From positions 1-62,320 of the forward strand of contig NZ_BMMH01000032.1 of the NCBI RefSeq assembly GCF_014645735.1: DNA of 62,320 nt. The letters are read 5' to 3'. Of the stretch, positions 25,159 to 35,072 are shown one piece after another; within the stretch, counting starts at the first letter, position 1; every line of letters begins with the position of its first letter. Position numbers and translations under genes: made by a program. Source of the stretch: Nocardia jinanensis. GTDB taxonomy: Bacteria > Actinomycetota > Actinomycetes > Mycobacteriales > Mycobacteriaceae. The notes beneath the pieces are model-generated. The model was not told the origin of the DNA and searched no databases. It worked only from the letters and a program-made list of their open reading frames with translations.

Positions 25159-25773
25159 ATGACTGAAGAGGTGGCCACCCCCGGATCTGTTCGCCCCGGC
25201 GGCCGCACCGCCCGCGTACGGGCCGCGGTACTGGAGGTCGCCGGCGATCTGCTCGCCGAACACGGCTTCGCCGATCTCGACCTCGCCGATATCGCGGCCC
25301 GCGCCGATGTCGGCAAGACGACGGTCTATCGCCGCTGGCGCACCCCGACCGGGCTCATCGCCGACCTCCTGGTGGATATGGCCGACCAGTCACTGCCCCG
25401 CGCCGAGACCGGCACCCTGCTCGGCGATCTGACCGCCAATGCCCGGCTGGTCGCGAAAACACTCGCCGACCCTCGGCAGGGTCGCCTGTTCCGCGCCGTG
25501 ATCGCCGCCGCGACCTGCGACGAGAGCACAGCTGCCGCGCTGCACCGGTTCTACGATGTACGGCTCGCCGAATGGTCGCCCTGTATCACCGACGCCGTCG
25601 CGCGGGGCGAGGTCCCGGCCGGAACCGACCCCCGCGCGGTACTCAGCGCCGTCTCCGGCCCGCTCTACTACCGGCTGCTGGCCAGCGGTGACCCCATCGA
25701 CGAGCACGCCGCCCGTGTCGCGGCCGAAAGCGCGGCGAACGCGGCGGCGGCCGGAGTCTTCACCGTCCGGTGA
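25159..25773 (+). CDS. TetR-family transcriptional regulator
   Basis: 204 aa. The N-terminal helix-turn-helix (LAEHGFADLDLADIAARADV, then GKTTVYRRW at about 50-58) is typical of TetR repressors. The C-terminal ligand domain (about 75-200) resembles the TetR_C group with LTANARLVAKTLADPRQGRLF. Start ATG 25159 with GGAG seven bases upstream. It is divergent from the aldo/keto reductase gene; the palindrome at 25098-25115 is the likely binding site for both promoters. The ligand is unknown. Confidence 0.9.
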   Translation: MTEEVATPGSVRPGGRTARVRAAVLEVAGDLLAEHGFADLDLADIAARADVGKTTVYRRWRTPTGLIADLLVDMADQSLPRAETGTLLGDLTANARLVAKTLADPRQGRLFRAVIAAATCDESTAAALHRFYDVRLAEWSPCITDAVARGEVPAGTDPRAVLSAVSGPLYYRLLASGDPIDEHAARVAAESAANAAAAGVFTVR

Positions 25774-25827
25774 GCACAGCCGTCCGGGCCCGCCATCGCT
25801 CGGACGAGCCCGCGGACGGGCGCCCCC

Positions 25828-26412
25828 TCACCGCGCCTTGGGAATCCAGAACGGATCGCGCCCCGTCAGTCCCAGGACCCGATGCAGCAGCGGAGCACCC
25901 GTCCCGACCGGCACCACCGGCCCGAAGAGCCCGGGCGTGCCCTCCGGCGGAGTGTCCTGCAAGAACTCCAGCAGTACTTCGAGATCGCTTTCGGCCACCT
26001 CGACGTCACAACCGGTGGCACGGGCCAGATCCCAGGCGTGGACGACCAATTCGTCCAGCGCGACGCGCGCCGTGATCGCCGCGGGCATGGTGACCCCGCC
26101 GGCCTCGGTATCGCCCTGCCACGCCGGGGACTCCTGCCATGCCTCGGCGAGGGCTTTCACCTGCGCCGGGATACGGGTCCGCCAGTCGGGCGCCAGGGTT
26201 GCGGCGGAATCGAATTCGGGTGCCGCGGACTTCCCGGCCGCCTCCTTGGTCGCCGCGGCACGGAACGCCTCCGCCAGTCCGCCGACATGTTCGAGAATCG
26301 CGCGGACCGAGAGATCGGCGGGAGTTCGGACGTCGAGCTGTTCGTCGCCGATCGCGGCGACGGTATCGGCGAGCGCGGCCGCTGCCGACGACAGGTCGAA
26401 TTCGGGTTGCAT
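25828..26412 (-). CDS. TIGR03086 family (DinB/maleylpyruvate isomerase-like) protein
   Basis: 194 aa, a four-helix-bundle protein of the DinB-like superfamily. The TIGR03086 layout is visible: DLSVRAILEHVGGLAEAF with the first metal-ligand His, and ALDELVVHAWDLARATG with another His near residue 125. Related enzymes are mycothiol-dependent isomerases and transferases, so a role in mycothiol chemistry is possible but not shown. Start ATG 26412 with GGAG upstream. The frame extending to 26817 runs through repeats and menD and is not used. It lies downstream of menD on the same strand, separated by 245 bp holding three tandem repeat units. Confidence 0.85.
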   Translation of the reverse strand: MQPEFDLSSAAAALADTVAAIGDEQLDVRTPADLSVRAILEHVGGLAEAFRAAATKEAAGKSAAPEFDSAATLAPDWRTRIPAQVKALAEAWQESPAWQGDTEAGGVTMPAAITARVALDELVVHAWDLARATGCDVEVAESDLEVLLEFLQDTPPEGTPGLFGPVVPVGTGAPLLHRVLGLTGRDPFWIPKAR

Positions 26413-26554
26413 CGGGGCTCCTCGGAGTCGGTGGATCCACCTGTACCGACGAACCCGGCCGATGAAATTCACCGGCCGCGGCGCAAAACATACCGAACCG
26501 CTACCGGCCGGGATCACACCCGACCGAGCTGTGATCGGACCCGGCGATACGGAC

Positions 26555-26657
26555 GCGCACGGCCGCAGCGAACGCGGAGATACGCAAGGAGCGCACGGCC
26601 GCAGCGAACGCGGAGGTACGCAAGGAGCGCACGGCCGGAGCGAATGCGGAGGTACGC
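26555..26657 (-). repeat. Three tandem family A units (36-bp period)
   Basis: Three 31-bp units (26555-26585, 26591-26621, 26627-26657), each separated by AAGGA. Read on the minus strand each is GCGTA(C/T)CTCCGC, then (G/A)TTCGCT(G/C)CGGCCGTGCGC. They start at the base after the menD stop codon. The same unit occurs singly at 18764-18794, 33317-33347 and 49178-49208. Too short and spacer-poor for CRISPR. Confidence 0.85.
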
Positions 26658-28289
26658 CTAGGCCCCGACATTCGTCCGGACCGCGGTGTGCAGATCCCGC
26701 AGCCCGGCCCGATCGGTGACGACTTCCAACACCCGGAACCCGTTCGCGGACCCGGTCAGTTCGGTCGCCAGTTCGTCCAGGCCCACTTGCCGGTGCGGAA
26801 TCCGGTACGCGGCGCACAGTGCCGACAGATCCATACCGTGCGGGGTGCCGAAGACCCGCTCGAAAACACCCGCGTACTGGGGGTCGCCCTGTTCGAGGAG
26901 TTCGAAGATACCGCCCCCGTCGTCGTTGGCGACCACGATGGTCAGATCCTCGGGGCGGGGTTCACCGCGCCCGATCAGCAGACCGGACGCATCGTGCAGG
27001 AAGGTGAGATCGCCGATGAGCGCGACGGTCCGGCCCGGATGGTGCAGCGCCGCGCCGACCGCCGACGACACCGTGCCGTCGATACCCGCGACGCCTCGGT
27101 TGGACAGCACCCGCACGCCGGGCCGCGGCGCGGACACCAGTGCGGCATCACGTACCGGGTTCGACGCACCCAGTAGCAGCTGGTCGCCCTCGCCCAGGGT
27201 ATCCAGCACCACCGCGGCCACATGCAAACCGGTGGGTTTCGGATGCCGGGACAGTTCCTCGCGCACCACCGAGCAGGCTCGCTGGTCGAGCTCACGGCAG
27301 CGGGCCAGCCATTCCGCGCTGGGCGCACCGGTCGTCACCGCACGGGTCCCGGTGCCCACCACATTGCCCGAGACATCCGGCCAGCGCGGGCCGGTGGTCA
27401 GCGCGTACACGGTGACCTCGGGGTCGGCCAGCACCCGGGAAACCTGCCGGTGCAGCGTGGGCCGGCCGGTGATGATGGCCTGGCGGGGTTTCAGCAGCGA
27501 CAACGCCAGTGGATGCAGGGTCGGGCCGTGTACGGGCGCAGTGGGTTCGGCGACCGTCGGGAGCGCGGCCAGCTCGGTGCGCAGCCCGGCGCCGTGCCCG
27601 GAGATCACCACCGTATCGGGGGTGAGATCGATATCGAGCGCGACGTCGAGCGTGGCGTACTGCGTTGCCGTCCAGGGCTGCTCGGTGCCGCGTCCGGCGG
27701 GGATGGTCTCGCCCTCCCGGGAATCGGGCACCAGCGGTTCACGCAGCGGGATATCGAAGTGCACCGGACCGGCATTACCCGACCGGGTCCCGCGCGCGGC
27801 GGCCAGCACTCGGCACACCGATGAACGCCAGACACTGTTCTGCCGCGGATAATCGGCGGCCGACTCGGCTTCGGCGAGACCCAGACTGATGGTCGCGCGG
27901 ACCTGACTGCCGAAAAGGCCGAGCTGCTCGACCGTCTGATTGGCGCCGGTTCCGAGCATCTCGTACGGGCGATTGGCGCTGAGCACGATCAGCGGTACCC
28001 GAGCGTAATTGGCCTCCAGTACCGCGGGCCCCAGGTTGGCCACTGCCGTACCCGAGGTCATCACCACCGGAACCGGGGTGCCCGAAGAGATGGCCAGGCC
28101 GATCGCCAGGAATCCGGCGGTCCGCTCGTCGATGCGCATATGCAGCCGGAGTCGGCCCGCGGCGTCGGCGGCCTGCAGGGCGAACGCGAGCGGAGCATTA
28201 CGCGAGCCGGGACACAGTACGACTTCTCGAACCCCACCGCGTACGAGTTCGTCGACGATCACCCGCGCCTGCGCTGTTGACGGATTCAC
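26658..28289 (-). CDS. menD: SEPHCHC synthase (MenD)
   Basis: Thiamine-diphosphate enzyme joining 2-oxoglutarate and isochorismate to give SEPHCHC, the first committed step of menaquinone synthesis. 543 aa, the usual length. Seen: LCPGSRNAPLAFAL at the N-terminus, MRIDERTAGFLAIGLA with the cofactor-activating Glu, MTSGTAVANLGPAVLEA, and the ThDP/Mg motif LIGDLTFLHD. The start is GTG 28289; GGAGG is only one base away, and CAGGCT lies six bases upstream, so a leaderless mRNA is possible. In M. tuberculosis menC and bpoC sit beside menD; neither is seen here. Confidence 0.95.
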   Translation of the reverse strand: MNPSTAQARVIVDELVRGGVREVVLCPGSRNAPLAFALQAADAAGRLRLHMRIDERTAGFLAIGLAISSGTPVPVVMTSGTAVANLGPAVLEANYARVPLIVLSANRPYEMLGTGANQTVEQLGLFGSQVRATISLGLAEAESAADYPRQNSVWRSSVCRVLAAARGTRSGNAGPVHFDIPLREPLVPDSREGETIPAGRGTEQPWTATQYATLDVALDIDLTPDTVVISGHGAGLRTELAALPTVAEPTAPVHGPTLHPLALSLLKPRQAIITGRPTLHRQVSRVLADPEVTVYALTTGPRWPDVSGNVVGTGTRAVTTGAPSAEWLARCRELDQRACSVVREELSRHPKPTGLHVAAVVLDTLGEGDQLLLGASNPVRDAALVSAPRPGVRVLSNRGVAGIDGTVSSAVGAALHHPGRTVALIGDLTFLHDASGLLIGRGEPRPEDLTIVVANDDGGGIFELLEQGDPQYAGVFERVFGTPHGMDLSALCAAYRIPHRQVGLDELATELTGSANGFRVLEVVTDRAGLRDLHTAVRTNVGA

Positions 28290-28503
28290 GCCTCCAGCCT
28301 GTCAGACCACGGCCGCTACGTCTGCGTCGGCCTGCTCACACCCATGAGTCGTCACGGAACTCCGTGGACAACGATCCCAGCGGCTCCACCCCCGGCGCGC
28401 CACTGGCCGGATTTCGAACACCCCCGTCTACTCCCCCCGTTGGGGACCTCGTCGTCGAGGCCCCCCACGTGCCGCGCGCATGCGCGGCCTGATCACACGT
28501 CGG

Positions 28504-28950
28504 TCAGCCGGCGTGCTTCTGTACCAGCTCGCCGAGCCGCGGCAGCGCCTCGATGACGTTCTTCTTCGCCGAGGAACGCATCGAGTTGTAGACCTTCTGC
28601 AGCGCCGGGCGGCTGGAGGAGGCGGCACGCGCGTCGGTGACAGTCAGCAGGGATTCGGCGACCTCGTCACCCTTGGAGCTCAGCAGCTCACCGAAGGAGC
28701 CGGTGCCACCGGCCTGGAATTCACCCCAGTAAGGCTGGAGCTGCTCGAGCAGCTTGGGCGCCAGCGATTCCAGGGCGTCGGGCACGATGGACGGGCTGAT
28801 CTTCTTCACCGCCGCGTACCCACCCTTCACGGCAAGACCCGACGCACCACCCTTATCGGAGACCTCGGCGTCCAGGACCTGGACGGCGTCGGCGAGGAAG
28901 GCCGGGCGCGTTGTCTCGTCAAGCAGTGATTCAGACAGTGCTGCAACCAA
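28504..28950 (-). CDS. Conserved hypothetical protein (DUF6918-like)
   Basis: 148 aa, cytoplasmic, all-helical in appearance. Features are AALSESLLDETTRPAFLAD at the start, VKGGYAAVKKISPSIVPDAL, and a conserved-looking C-terminus SAKKNVIEALPRLGELVQKH. I recall this pattern from actinobacterial proteins now called DUF6918, without certainty. I place the start at TTG 28950 because GGAGG lies nine bases upstream; the frame to 28995 would add 15 residues with no family character. It is monocistronic by position, between menD and a thioesterase. Function unknown. Confidence 0.75.
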   Translation of the reverse strand: MVAALSESLLDETTRPAFLADAVQVLDAEVSDKGGASGLAVKGGYAAVKKISPSIVPDALESLAPKLLEQLQPYWGEFQAGGTGSFGELLSSKGDEVAESLLTVTDARAASSSRPALQKVYNSMRSSAKKNVIEALPRLGELVQKHAG

Positions 28951-29224
28951 TTTAAGGATCCTCCGGATCAGTACTCGTATGGACGGGCAACGCAACTATA
29001 CGCATCACCCGCAGGAGTACTTTCCGCCCCGCATGGGTAAGCAACAGACGGAGATGACACCTCCGCAACCATGGAAGTGTTACGCGTCCGGGCGATTCGG
29101 CGGGCCGGACCGCGCTGAGCAGCATCCCCGGCGGCATGACCGGGCAAAACCGTGCGATCCCCGGCCCGACGAAATCGGAAGTCCCGTCAAGGACGCCATG
29201 GCGGTATCCCGCCGGGGCGACCGA

Positions 29225-29881
29225 TCACGGTTGCCAGGGCAGGAGTTGAACCATCAGCCCTTCACTATCGGCCAGCACGGCGCCTTCTTCATCGACGAGT
29301 TCGGCGCTGATGAAAGTTTTGCGGCCCTCGATGCGCTCGACCCGGCCGCGCACCGTCAACGGCGTATCCAGCGGAGTGACCTTGCGGTAGTTCACATGCA
29401 GGAAGGCGGTCCGGCTGATCGGGCGCCCGGCGTAGTGCACCGTCATTCCGAACAGGTCGTCGAACAGCAACGGCAGGACGCCGCCGTGCGCGGCGGAGTT
29501 GCCGCCGAGATGGAAGCGGCGGAACACGCCCTGCATCACGATGCCGTCGGGTCCGGCCGAGACCGTGCGCCAGGGCAGCAGGAGCAGGCTGCCGCGCCCG
29601 GGAAGTTCGACGGCCCGGCCCGCCGGTCCCTGCTGTTCCGGGGCGCGATAGGGCTCGAGCAGATCGATCAGCGCGTTCACCTGTTCGCGGGCCGCGCCGA
29701 ACACCTCATCGGGGGCGTCGGCCGAGACAGCGAGGTCCTGGAGCGTACGCATGGCCTCGACGAATGCGCCGAATTCGGGCCCGACCCGGGCCGGGGTGAC
29801 CTTCGGGAACCCGCCGTGCCGCTCGTACCGATCTTCGTCGACAGCGCTGTCGTCGATCGTCGGTTGGGTCTGCTCGCTCAT
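29225..29881 (-). CDS. PaaI-type (hot-dog) thioesterase family protein
   Basis: 218 aa. The C-terminal hot-dog domain (about 110-215) has the PaaI-like signature HLGGNSAAHGGVLPLLFDDL and YRKVTPLDTPLTVRGRVERI. A helical extension of about 100 residues precedes it. It is probably an acyl-CoA thioesterase acting in the cytoplasm. Being divergent from menB it could be the DHNA-CoA thioesterase of menaquinone synthesis, but that is inference only. Start ATG 29881 (MSEQTQPT); TACGGT lies exactly six bases upstream, the leaderless pattern. The longer frame to 29920 is rejected for that reason. Confidence 0.83.
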   Translation of the reverse strand: MSEQTQPTIDDSAVDEDRYERHGGFPKVTPARVGPEFGAFVEAMRTLQDLAVSADAPDEVFGAAREQVNALIDLLEPYRAPEQQGPAGRAVELPGRGSLLLLPWRTVSAGPDGIVMQGVFRRFHLGGNSAAHGGVLPLLFDDLFGMTVHYAGRPISRTAFLHVNYRKVTPLDTPLTVRGRVERIEGRKTFISAELVDEEGAVLADSEGLMVQLLPWQP

Positions 29882-29986
29882 AGAGGCACCGTAACTCTGG
29901 GTTATACGGCGTCCAAACATTTCGGCTCATATGTGGTGAACTCAACGGCCCGCCGGCGGCGCCGCCGAGCCTGATGTAATCACCCT

Positions 29987-30880
<894 letters not shown>

Positions 30881-30958
30881 ATTCTCGGCGTCGCGGGTCG
30901 AAGCCCCGGGGTGCAAATCGGACACACCATCGCCTCCACGCCCCTAGACTTTCCGACG

Positions 30959-31342
30959 ATGGACATCCTCAGCAGCCGCCTCATCCTGCGCCCCCGGGAC
31001 TACGCGACCACCCTCGCTTTCTACCGGGACTCCCTCGGCCTCGCGATCTATCGCGAATATCCGGGCGGAACGGTTTTCTTCGCCGGGCAGTCGCTGATCG
31101 AGGTGGCGGGCCACGGCGCGGCCGAGTCGGATCCGCGGGGGTTCGCGGGAGCGATCTGGTTGCAGGTGCGCGATGTCTCCGCGGTGGCGGTGGAGTTGAC
31201 GCTCAACGGCGTGGCGATCGACCGGGCACCGGTGACCGAACCGTGGGGCCTGGTGGAAATGTGGCTGAAGGACCCGGACGGGGTGCCGATCGTACTGGTC
31301 GAGGTGCCGGAGGACCATCCGATCCGGCGGGACAACCGCTGA
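30959..31342 (+). CDS. VOC (glyoxalase/bleomycin-resistance fold) protein
   Basis: 127 aa, a single vicinal-oxygen-chelate unit pair: an N-terminal babbb module (LRPRDYATTLAFYRDSLGLA, then YPGGTVFFAGQSLIEVAG) and a C-terminal one (VAVELTLNGVAIDRAPVTEP, WGLVEMWLKDPDGVPIVLVE) with Glu residues placed as metal ligands. It corresponds in place and sequence to the glyoxalase-like Rv0546c between menB and menE. The substrate is unknown. Start ATG 30959; TAGACT lies eight bases upstream, so the mRNA leader is at most a few bases. The 297-bp gap to menE shows nothing convincing. Confidence 0.85.
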   Translation: MDILSSRLILRPRDYATTLAFYRDSLGLAIYREYPGGTVFFAGQSLIEVAGHGAAESDPRGFAGAIWLQVRDVSAVAVELTLNGVAIDRAPVTEPWGLVEMWLKDPDGVPIVLVEVPEDHPIRRDNR

Positions 31343-31638
31343 GCCGGTACGGGCGGAAGTTTTCTGCCGGGTTGCCAACCCCCGGTCCCCCGGGCGACGA
31401 TACGATCGGATGGCCGCCCGATCACCGACGCCCGGTGCGACCGCTTTCGTACCGTCCGACGAGTGAATCGCAGTCCCATGCCTGGCCCAGCCCAATCCGA
31501 TCAGCCGGCTCCGGCCCCCGGTTCCGGCAGTATCGACCCCTGCTGTCCGCTTTCCGGCGGACATGACACCATCGCTGCCGTGAGCGAGCGCAGCGAGCGA
31601 ATCGCGGCCCTCCGGTGTGCCGGAGACAAGGCGCGGCC

Positions 31639-32802
31639 GTGACCAAAACCTTGCGTACTCTGCCCATCCCCACCGGCAGCGGAATCAATGATGTGCTGCC
31701 GCATCTGCGGCAGGTTCTCGATGGCAGCGGTTCGGCTGCCTGGCTGCCGGTTCCGGCCAGTGATCGGCGCGAAGCCCGTCGCCTCGGTGACGCGCTCGCA
31801 CCCGGGGAACCGATCGGTGACGATATCGCGCTGGTGGTCACCACCTCCGGTACGACAGGGGTTCCGAAGGGCGCCCTGCTGACCGCGGCCGCACTGCGGG
31901 CCAGCGGTGATGCCACCCATGAACGCCTCGGTGGCCCGGGTAGCTGGCTGCTCGCCCTGCCCACCCATCACATCGCCGGATTGCAGGTGTTGCTGCGGTC
32001 GTTGCTGGCGGGTACCGAGCCGACCGTGGTGGATGTCTCCGGCGGCTTCCTGCCCGAGGCGCTGGCCGGGGCGATCGCGGGTATGCGCGGCGAACGCCGG
32101 TACACCTCGCTGGTCCCCACACAGTTGATCAAGGTCCTGGAAGCGCCCGCCGCGAGAGCCGCGCTGGCCGAGCTGGACGCGGTGCTGATCGGCGGCGCCG
32201 CGACCCCCGCCCCGGTCTACGAGCGGGCCCGGGACGCCGGGATCAATGTCGTGCGGACCTACGGAATGAGCGAGACCTGTGGCGGCTGCGTCTACGACGG
32301 TGTCCCGCTGACCGGGGCCCAGGTGCGGATCGAGAACGATCGCATCCTGCTCGGCGGCGATATGATCGCCGCCGGTTACCGCAATATGCCCGACCATCCG
32401 GCTTTCGCCGAGCCGGGCTGGTTCCGCACCGACGACGCGGGCGTCTTCCAGGACGGCGCGCTGCGCGTCCTCGGCCGGCTGGACGAGGCGATCAGCACCG
32501 GCGGCCTGCTGGTGATCCCGCAGGTCGTGGAGGCGGTACTGGCGTCACATCCCGCCGTCTCCGAATGTGTGGTGCTCGGGTTACCCGACGAGCGGCTGGG
32601 CCAGCGGGTCGCGGTCGCGGTGGTACCCGCTGTGGGCACCGCGCCCACCCTGGACGAACTACGCGAACACATCCTGGCCGAACTGGACGCCGTGGCGGTA
32701 CCGCGCGAACTCACCCTCGTCGACGAGATCCCGCTGCTCGGCCCGGGAAAACCCGATCGCGGCGCATTGCGCAGACAACTGCTGGCCGAGTCCGCGTCCT
32801 GA
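31639..32802 (+). CDS. menE: O-succinylbenzoate-CoA ligase
   Basis: ANL-superfamily adenylating enzyme that activates O-succinylbenzoate with ATP and CoA. 387 aa, the short form found in mycobacteria. Motifs: the P-loop VTTSGTTGVPKGAL (about 64-77), YGMSETCGGCVYDG (substrate/adenylate), GWFRTDDAG (the conserved Asp), GRLDEAISTGG, and the C-terminal LGPGKPDRGALR with the catalytic Lys. The start is GTG 31639 with AAGG upstream. Together with menB, menD, menG and menA it covers most of the aromatic-ring steps, but menC is not in the window. Confidence 0.93.
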   Translation: MTKTLRTLPIPTGSGINDVLPHLRQVLDGSGSAAWLPVPASDRREARRLGDALAPGEPIGDDIALVVTTSGTTGVPKGALLTAAALRASGDATHERLGGPGSWLLALPTHHIAGLQVLLRSLLAGTEPTVVDVSGGFLPEALAGAIAGMRGERRYTSLVPTQLIKVLEAPAARAALAELDAVLIGGAATPAPVYERARDAGINVVRTYGMSETCGGCVYDGVPLTGAQVRIENDRILLGGDMIAAGYRNMPDHPAFAEPGWFRTDDAGVFQDGALRVLGRLDEAISTGGLLVIPQVVEAVLASHPAVSECVVLGLPDERLGQRVAVAVVPAVGTAPTLDELREHILAELDAVAVPRELTLVDEIPLLGPGKPDRGALRRQLLAESAS

Positions 32803-32845
32803 CCGAGCGGTCCGCGGCAGGTCCCGCCGCAGACCGCTCGCCGGA

Positions 32846-33136
32846 TCAGGGTTCGTCGTTGTCGTCGTAGTCGCCGTCGTAGTCGTCGCCCAGAGGGACC
32901 GGGATGGCCTGTTCGACGATATCGGCCGGATTCGCGGTCCACTCGTCCCGGCCGGCGCCGACCAGGGCGGGTCCATCGGGTACCGGCATATCGTCGGGCA
33001 CCGAACGGGGATCGATATCGGTGTAGGGGGCATCGTCGGGGTAGGCCGGTGCGGCCTGTTCGGCACGATCGGCTTCGGGCACCGCGTCGTAGGTGCCGGG
33101 CTCGATCGGACGGTTCGGCTTGTCACGCTGGGCCAT
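32846..33136 (-). CDS. Small acidic protein of unknown function
   Basis: 96 aa, hydrophilic, rich in Asp and Pro, with no membrane segment and probably disordered (a tail of GDDYDGDYDDNDEP). The middle contains WTANPADIVEQAIPV, which resembles a short motif found in other small actinobacterial proteins of unknown role. The start at ATG 33136 is well supported by GGAGAGGAG seven bases upstream. It is convergent with menE and divergent from menA. I do not recognise a family with a known function. Confidence 0.75.
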   Translation of the reverse strand: MAQRDKPNRPIEPGTYDAVPEADRAEQAAPAYPDDAPYTDIDPRSVPDDMPVPDGPALVGAGRDEWTANPADIVEQAIPVPLGDDYDGDYDDNDEP

Positions 33137-33316
33137 GGCGGGCTCCTCTCCTCCGTATAGGCCTCGACGGGCGACTACCCACCGAGAGGAAGATCAGTCC
33201 AACGTTGTCGAGGATGCCCCCGGTAACCCGATCGGGCAAGTAGCGTTTCCGCGGCGCACCGCCACCGCTACCTCACGATCCCGGCCGGGCAGCGTGACAC
33301 CGGCCCGACCCGCTCG

Positions 33317-33529
33317 GCGTACCCCCGCGTTCGCTCCGACCGTGTTCGAGCGGCCGGCGGCTTCGCCCGAGCGCGCCCCTGGGGCATACCTTCACCCCGC
33401 TCTGCCGCCGACGCCCTCTATCCGGACAAACAGGTGCCGACCGCCGCGGTCCTCACCAGGCGCACCTCAGCCTTGCCCCTGCTGTGCGCGGTCTGTGGAT
33501 GGGCCCAGCCCGGTCGCGCCCATTAGGCT
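33317..33529 (+). promoter_or_regulatory. Repeat cluster and promoter module of menA
   Basis: A diverged family A unit at 33317-33347 is followed by a hairpin-bearing segment (GGCGGCTTCGCCCGAGCGCG). A second A-like unit starts at 33460 and is followed by GTGCGCGGTCTGTGG, GGGCCCAGCCC (hairpin) and CGCGCCCATTAGGCT. The segment 33460-33529 aligns with 18764-18834 upstream of menG. TAGGCT (33524-33529) lies exactly six bases before the menA ATG. The rest of 33137-33535 shows no gene. Confidence 0.7.
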
Positions 33530-33535
33530 GCGGAG

Positions 33536-34408
33536 ATGGCTACCGCAGCACAATGGATCGAGGGCGCCCGGCCCCGAACTCTGCCGAACGCGATCGCCCC
33601 AGTCGTGGCCGGTACCGGCGCCGCGGCCGCCATCGACGGCGCGGTGTGGTGGAAAGCGTTACTCGCCCTCGGTGTTTCTATGGCGCTGATCATCGGCGTC
33701 AACTACGCCAACGACTATTCCGACGGTATCCGCGGCACCGACGACGAACGCGTCGGCCCGCTTCGGCTCGTCGGCTCCGGACTGGCCTCCCCCGCCGCGG
33801 TCCGGGGCGCGGCGGTCGCGAGCCTCGCGGTCGGCGCGGTACTGGGTCTGCTGCTCGCGCTGTGGTCGGCCCCATGGCTGCTGCTGGTCGGCGCGATATG
33901 CCTGGCCGGCGCCTGGTTCTACACCGGTGGTAGCAAACCCTACGGCTACAGCGGTTTCGGCGAGATCGCCGTTTTCGTCTTCTTCGGCCTGGTGGCGGTA
34001 CTGGGGACGCAATATGTCCAAGCGCTCCGGATCGATTGGGCCGGAGGCGCGCTGGCGGTCGGGGTCGGGGCGTTCTCCAGCGCGGTACTGGTGGCCAACA
34101 ACCTGCGCGATATCCCGACCGACACCGAAACCGGTAAAACGACGCTGGCGGTGAAACTGGGCGATACCCGCACCCGCACCGTACATCTGGTGCTGCTGCT
34201 GATCCCGTTCCTGATGACCCTGGTACTGGTGGCCCGCACCCCCTGGGCCCTGGCCGGCCTGCTGGCCGTCCCCCTGGCCGTCCGCGCGAATGCTCCCGTC
34301 CGGGCGAACCGGGGTGGACTGGAGTTGATACCCGCCCTGCGCGATTCTGGTCTCGCCTTGCTCGCCTGGTCCGTCCTTTCGGCCGCAGCCCTCTGGCTCG
34401 GCGCCTGA
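33536..34408 (+). CDS. menA: 1,4-dihydroxy-2-naphthoate polyprenyltransferase
   Basis: Integral membrane UbiA-family prenyltransferase that attaches the isoprenoid tail to DHNA, forming demethylmenaquinone for MenG. 290 aa with about eight hydrophobic helices. The two Asp-rich motifs are present: NYANDYSDGIRGTDD (about 57-71) and NNLRDIPTDTETGKTTLAVK (about 184-203). ATG 33536 has only GGAG directly abutting it; TAGGCT is exactly six bases upstream, so a leaderless transcript is likely. The prenyl donor is probably made by the GrcC1-like synthase at 13088-14110. Confidence 0.95.
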   Translation: MATAAQWIEGARPRTLPNAIAPVVAGTGAAAAIDGAVWWKALLALGVSMALIIGVNYANDYSDGIRGTDDERVGPLRLVGSGLASPAAVRGAAVASLAVGAVLGLLLALWSAPWLLLVGAICLAGAWFYTGGSKPYGYSGFGEIAVFVFFGLVAVLGTQYVQALRIDWAGGALAVGVGAFSSAVLVANNLRDIPTDTETGKTTLAVKLGDTRTRTVHLVLLLIPFLMTLVLVARTPWALAGLLAVPLAVRANAPVRANRGGLELIPALRDSGLALLAWSVLSAAALWLGA

Positions 34409-34489
34409 TCCGCTGCTCTCGCCCCCGCCCCGAGGGGGAGATACTGAACTTCGCAGGCCCCGCGGCCGCGACCGCTGTCTTCCGCGCGC

Positions 34490-34981
34490 CTACGGGGACG
34501 GCGCTTCGCAGTCGGCGAGTGCGCTGCTTCCGACCGCCGATAAGTGACCCTCACCGGCGTTTCGTCGGGCGTGCAGCATTTCGGGGTGCCAAATGACTCT
34601 TGTACGCGCGGCTGTGAACTCGTCGAGGCGTTCACGGCGGACCGCGAGCACGCGCACGTCGGCGATGCGCGCCAGCGGCTCCCCGCGCGGTGGAACTCGG
34701 CGTTGTCGCGGCACCGGATCATCCGCGATGGCCTCGAACCGTCAGTCGTCCGGTTCGTCGGCGAGCACGACCACACCGCTCGGCGCCTCCAGCAGCGGCA
34801 CGGTCCGGGCGGCAGCGTCGGCGATATGGATCCGCGGGTGGCCTGGCAGCGAATCGGGGTAGTAGGTGCCCGGCCCGTAACGCCCCACGCACAGCGAAGC
34901 ACACCTGACCGTTGCCTGGATCACGCTCATGACCCGGCGGCTGACCAGGAAGAAGCCGCTGACATAGACCCGAAGGCCCAC
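34490..34981 (-). pseudogene. Possible broken gene (single in-frame stop)
   Basis: Two open stretches in the same minus frame, 34742-34981 and 34490-34741, are separated only by a TGA at 34742-34744. The translation reads RIHIADAAARTVPLLEAPSG, then VVVLADEPDD, stop, then RFEAIADDPVPRQRR and LARIADVRVLAVRRERLDEF. Codon use (GC at third positions) looks like a real gene of this genome. I do not recognise the family. The remainder of the 664-bp gap between menA and the MerR gene shows nothing else. Confidence 0.35.
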
Positions 34982-35072
34982 GGCTGCGCCGTGAGCCGCC
35001 AGAGTGCCCCTGGCTCAGGAGGTCGGGGTGGGCCCGACCTGCGGTGGAAAGCGGGGGGTGCGATTTCAGGGC

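Noticed and set aside
26555..26657. Short regularly spaced repeats that could suggest a CRISPR array
   Set aside because: Only three units, identical 5-bp spacers, and the unit recurs singly elsewhere; no cas genes.
28290..28503. Possible small gene between menD and the DUF6918-like gene
   Set aside because: No frame has both a ribosome site and coding-like composition.
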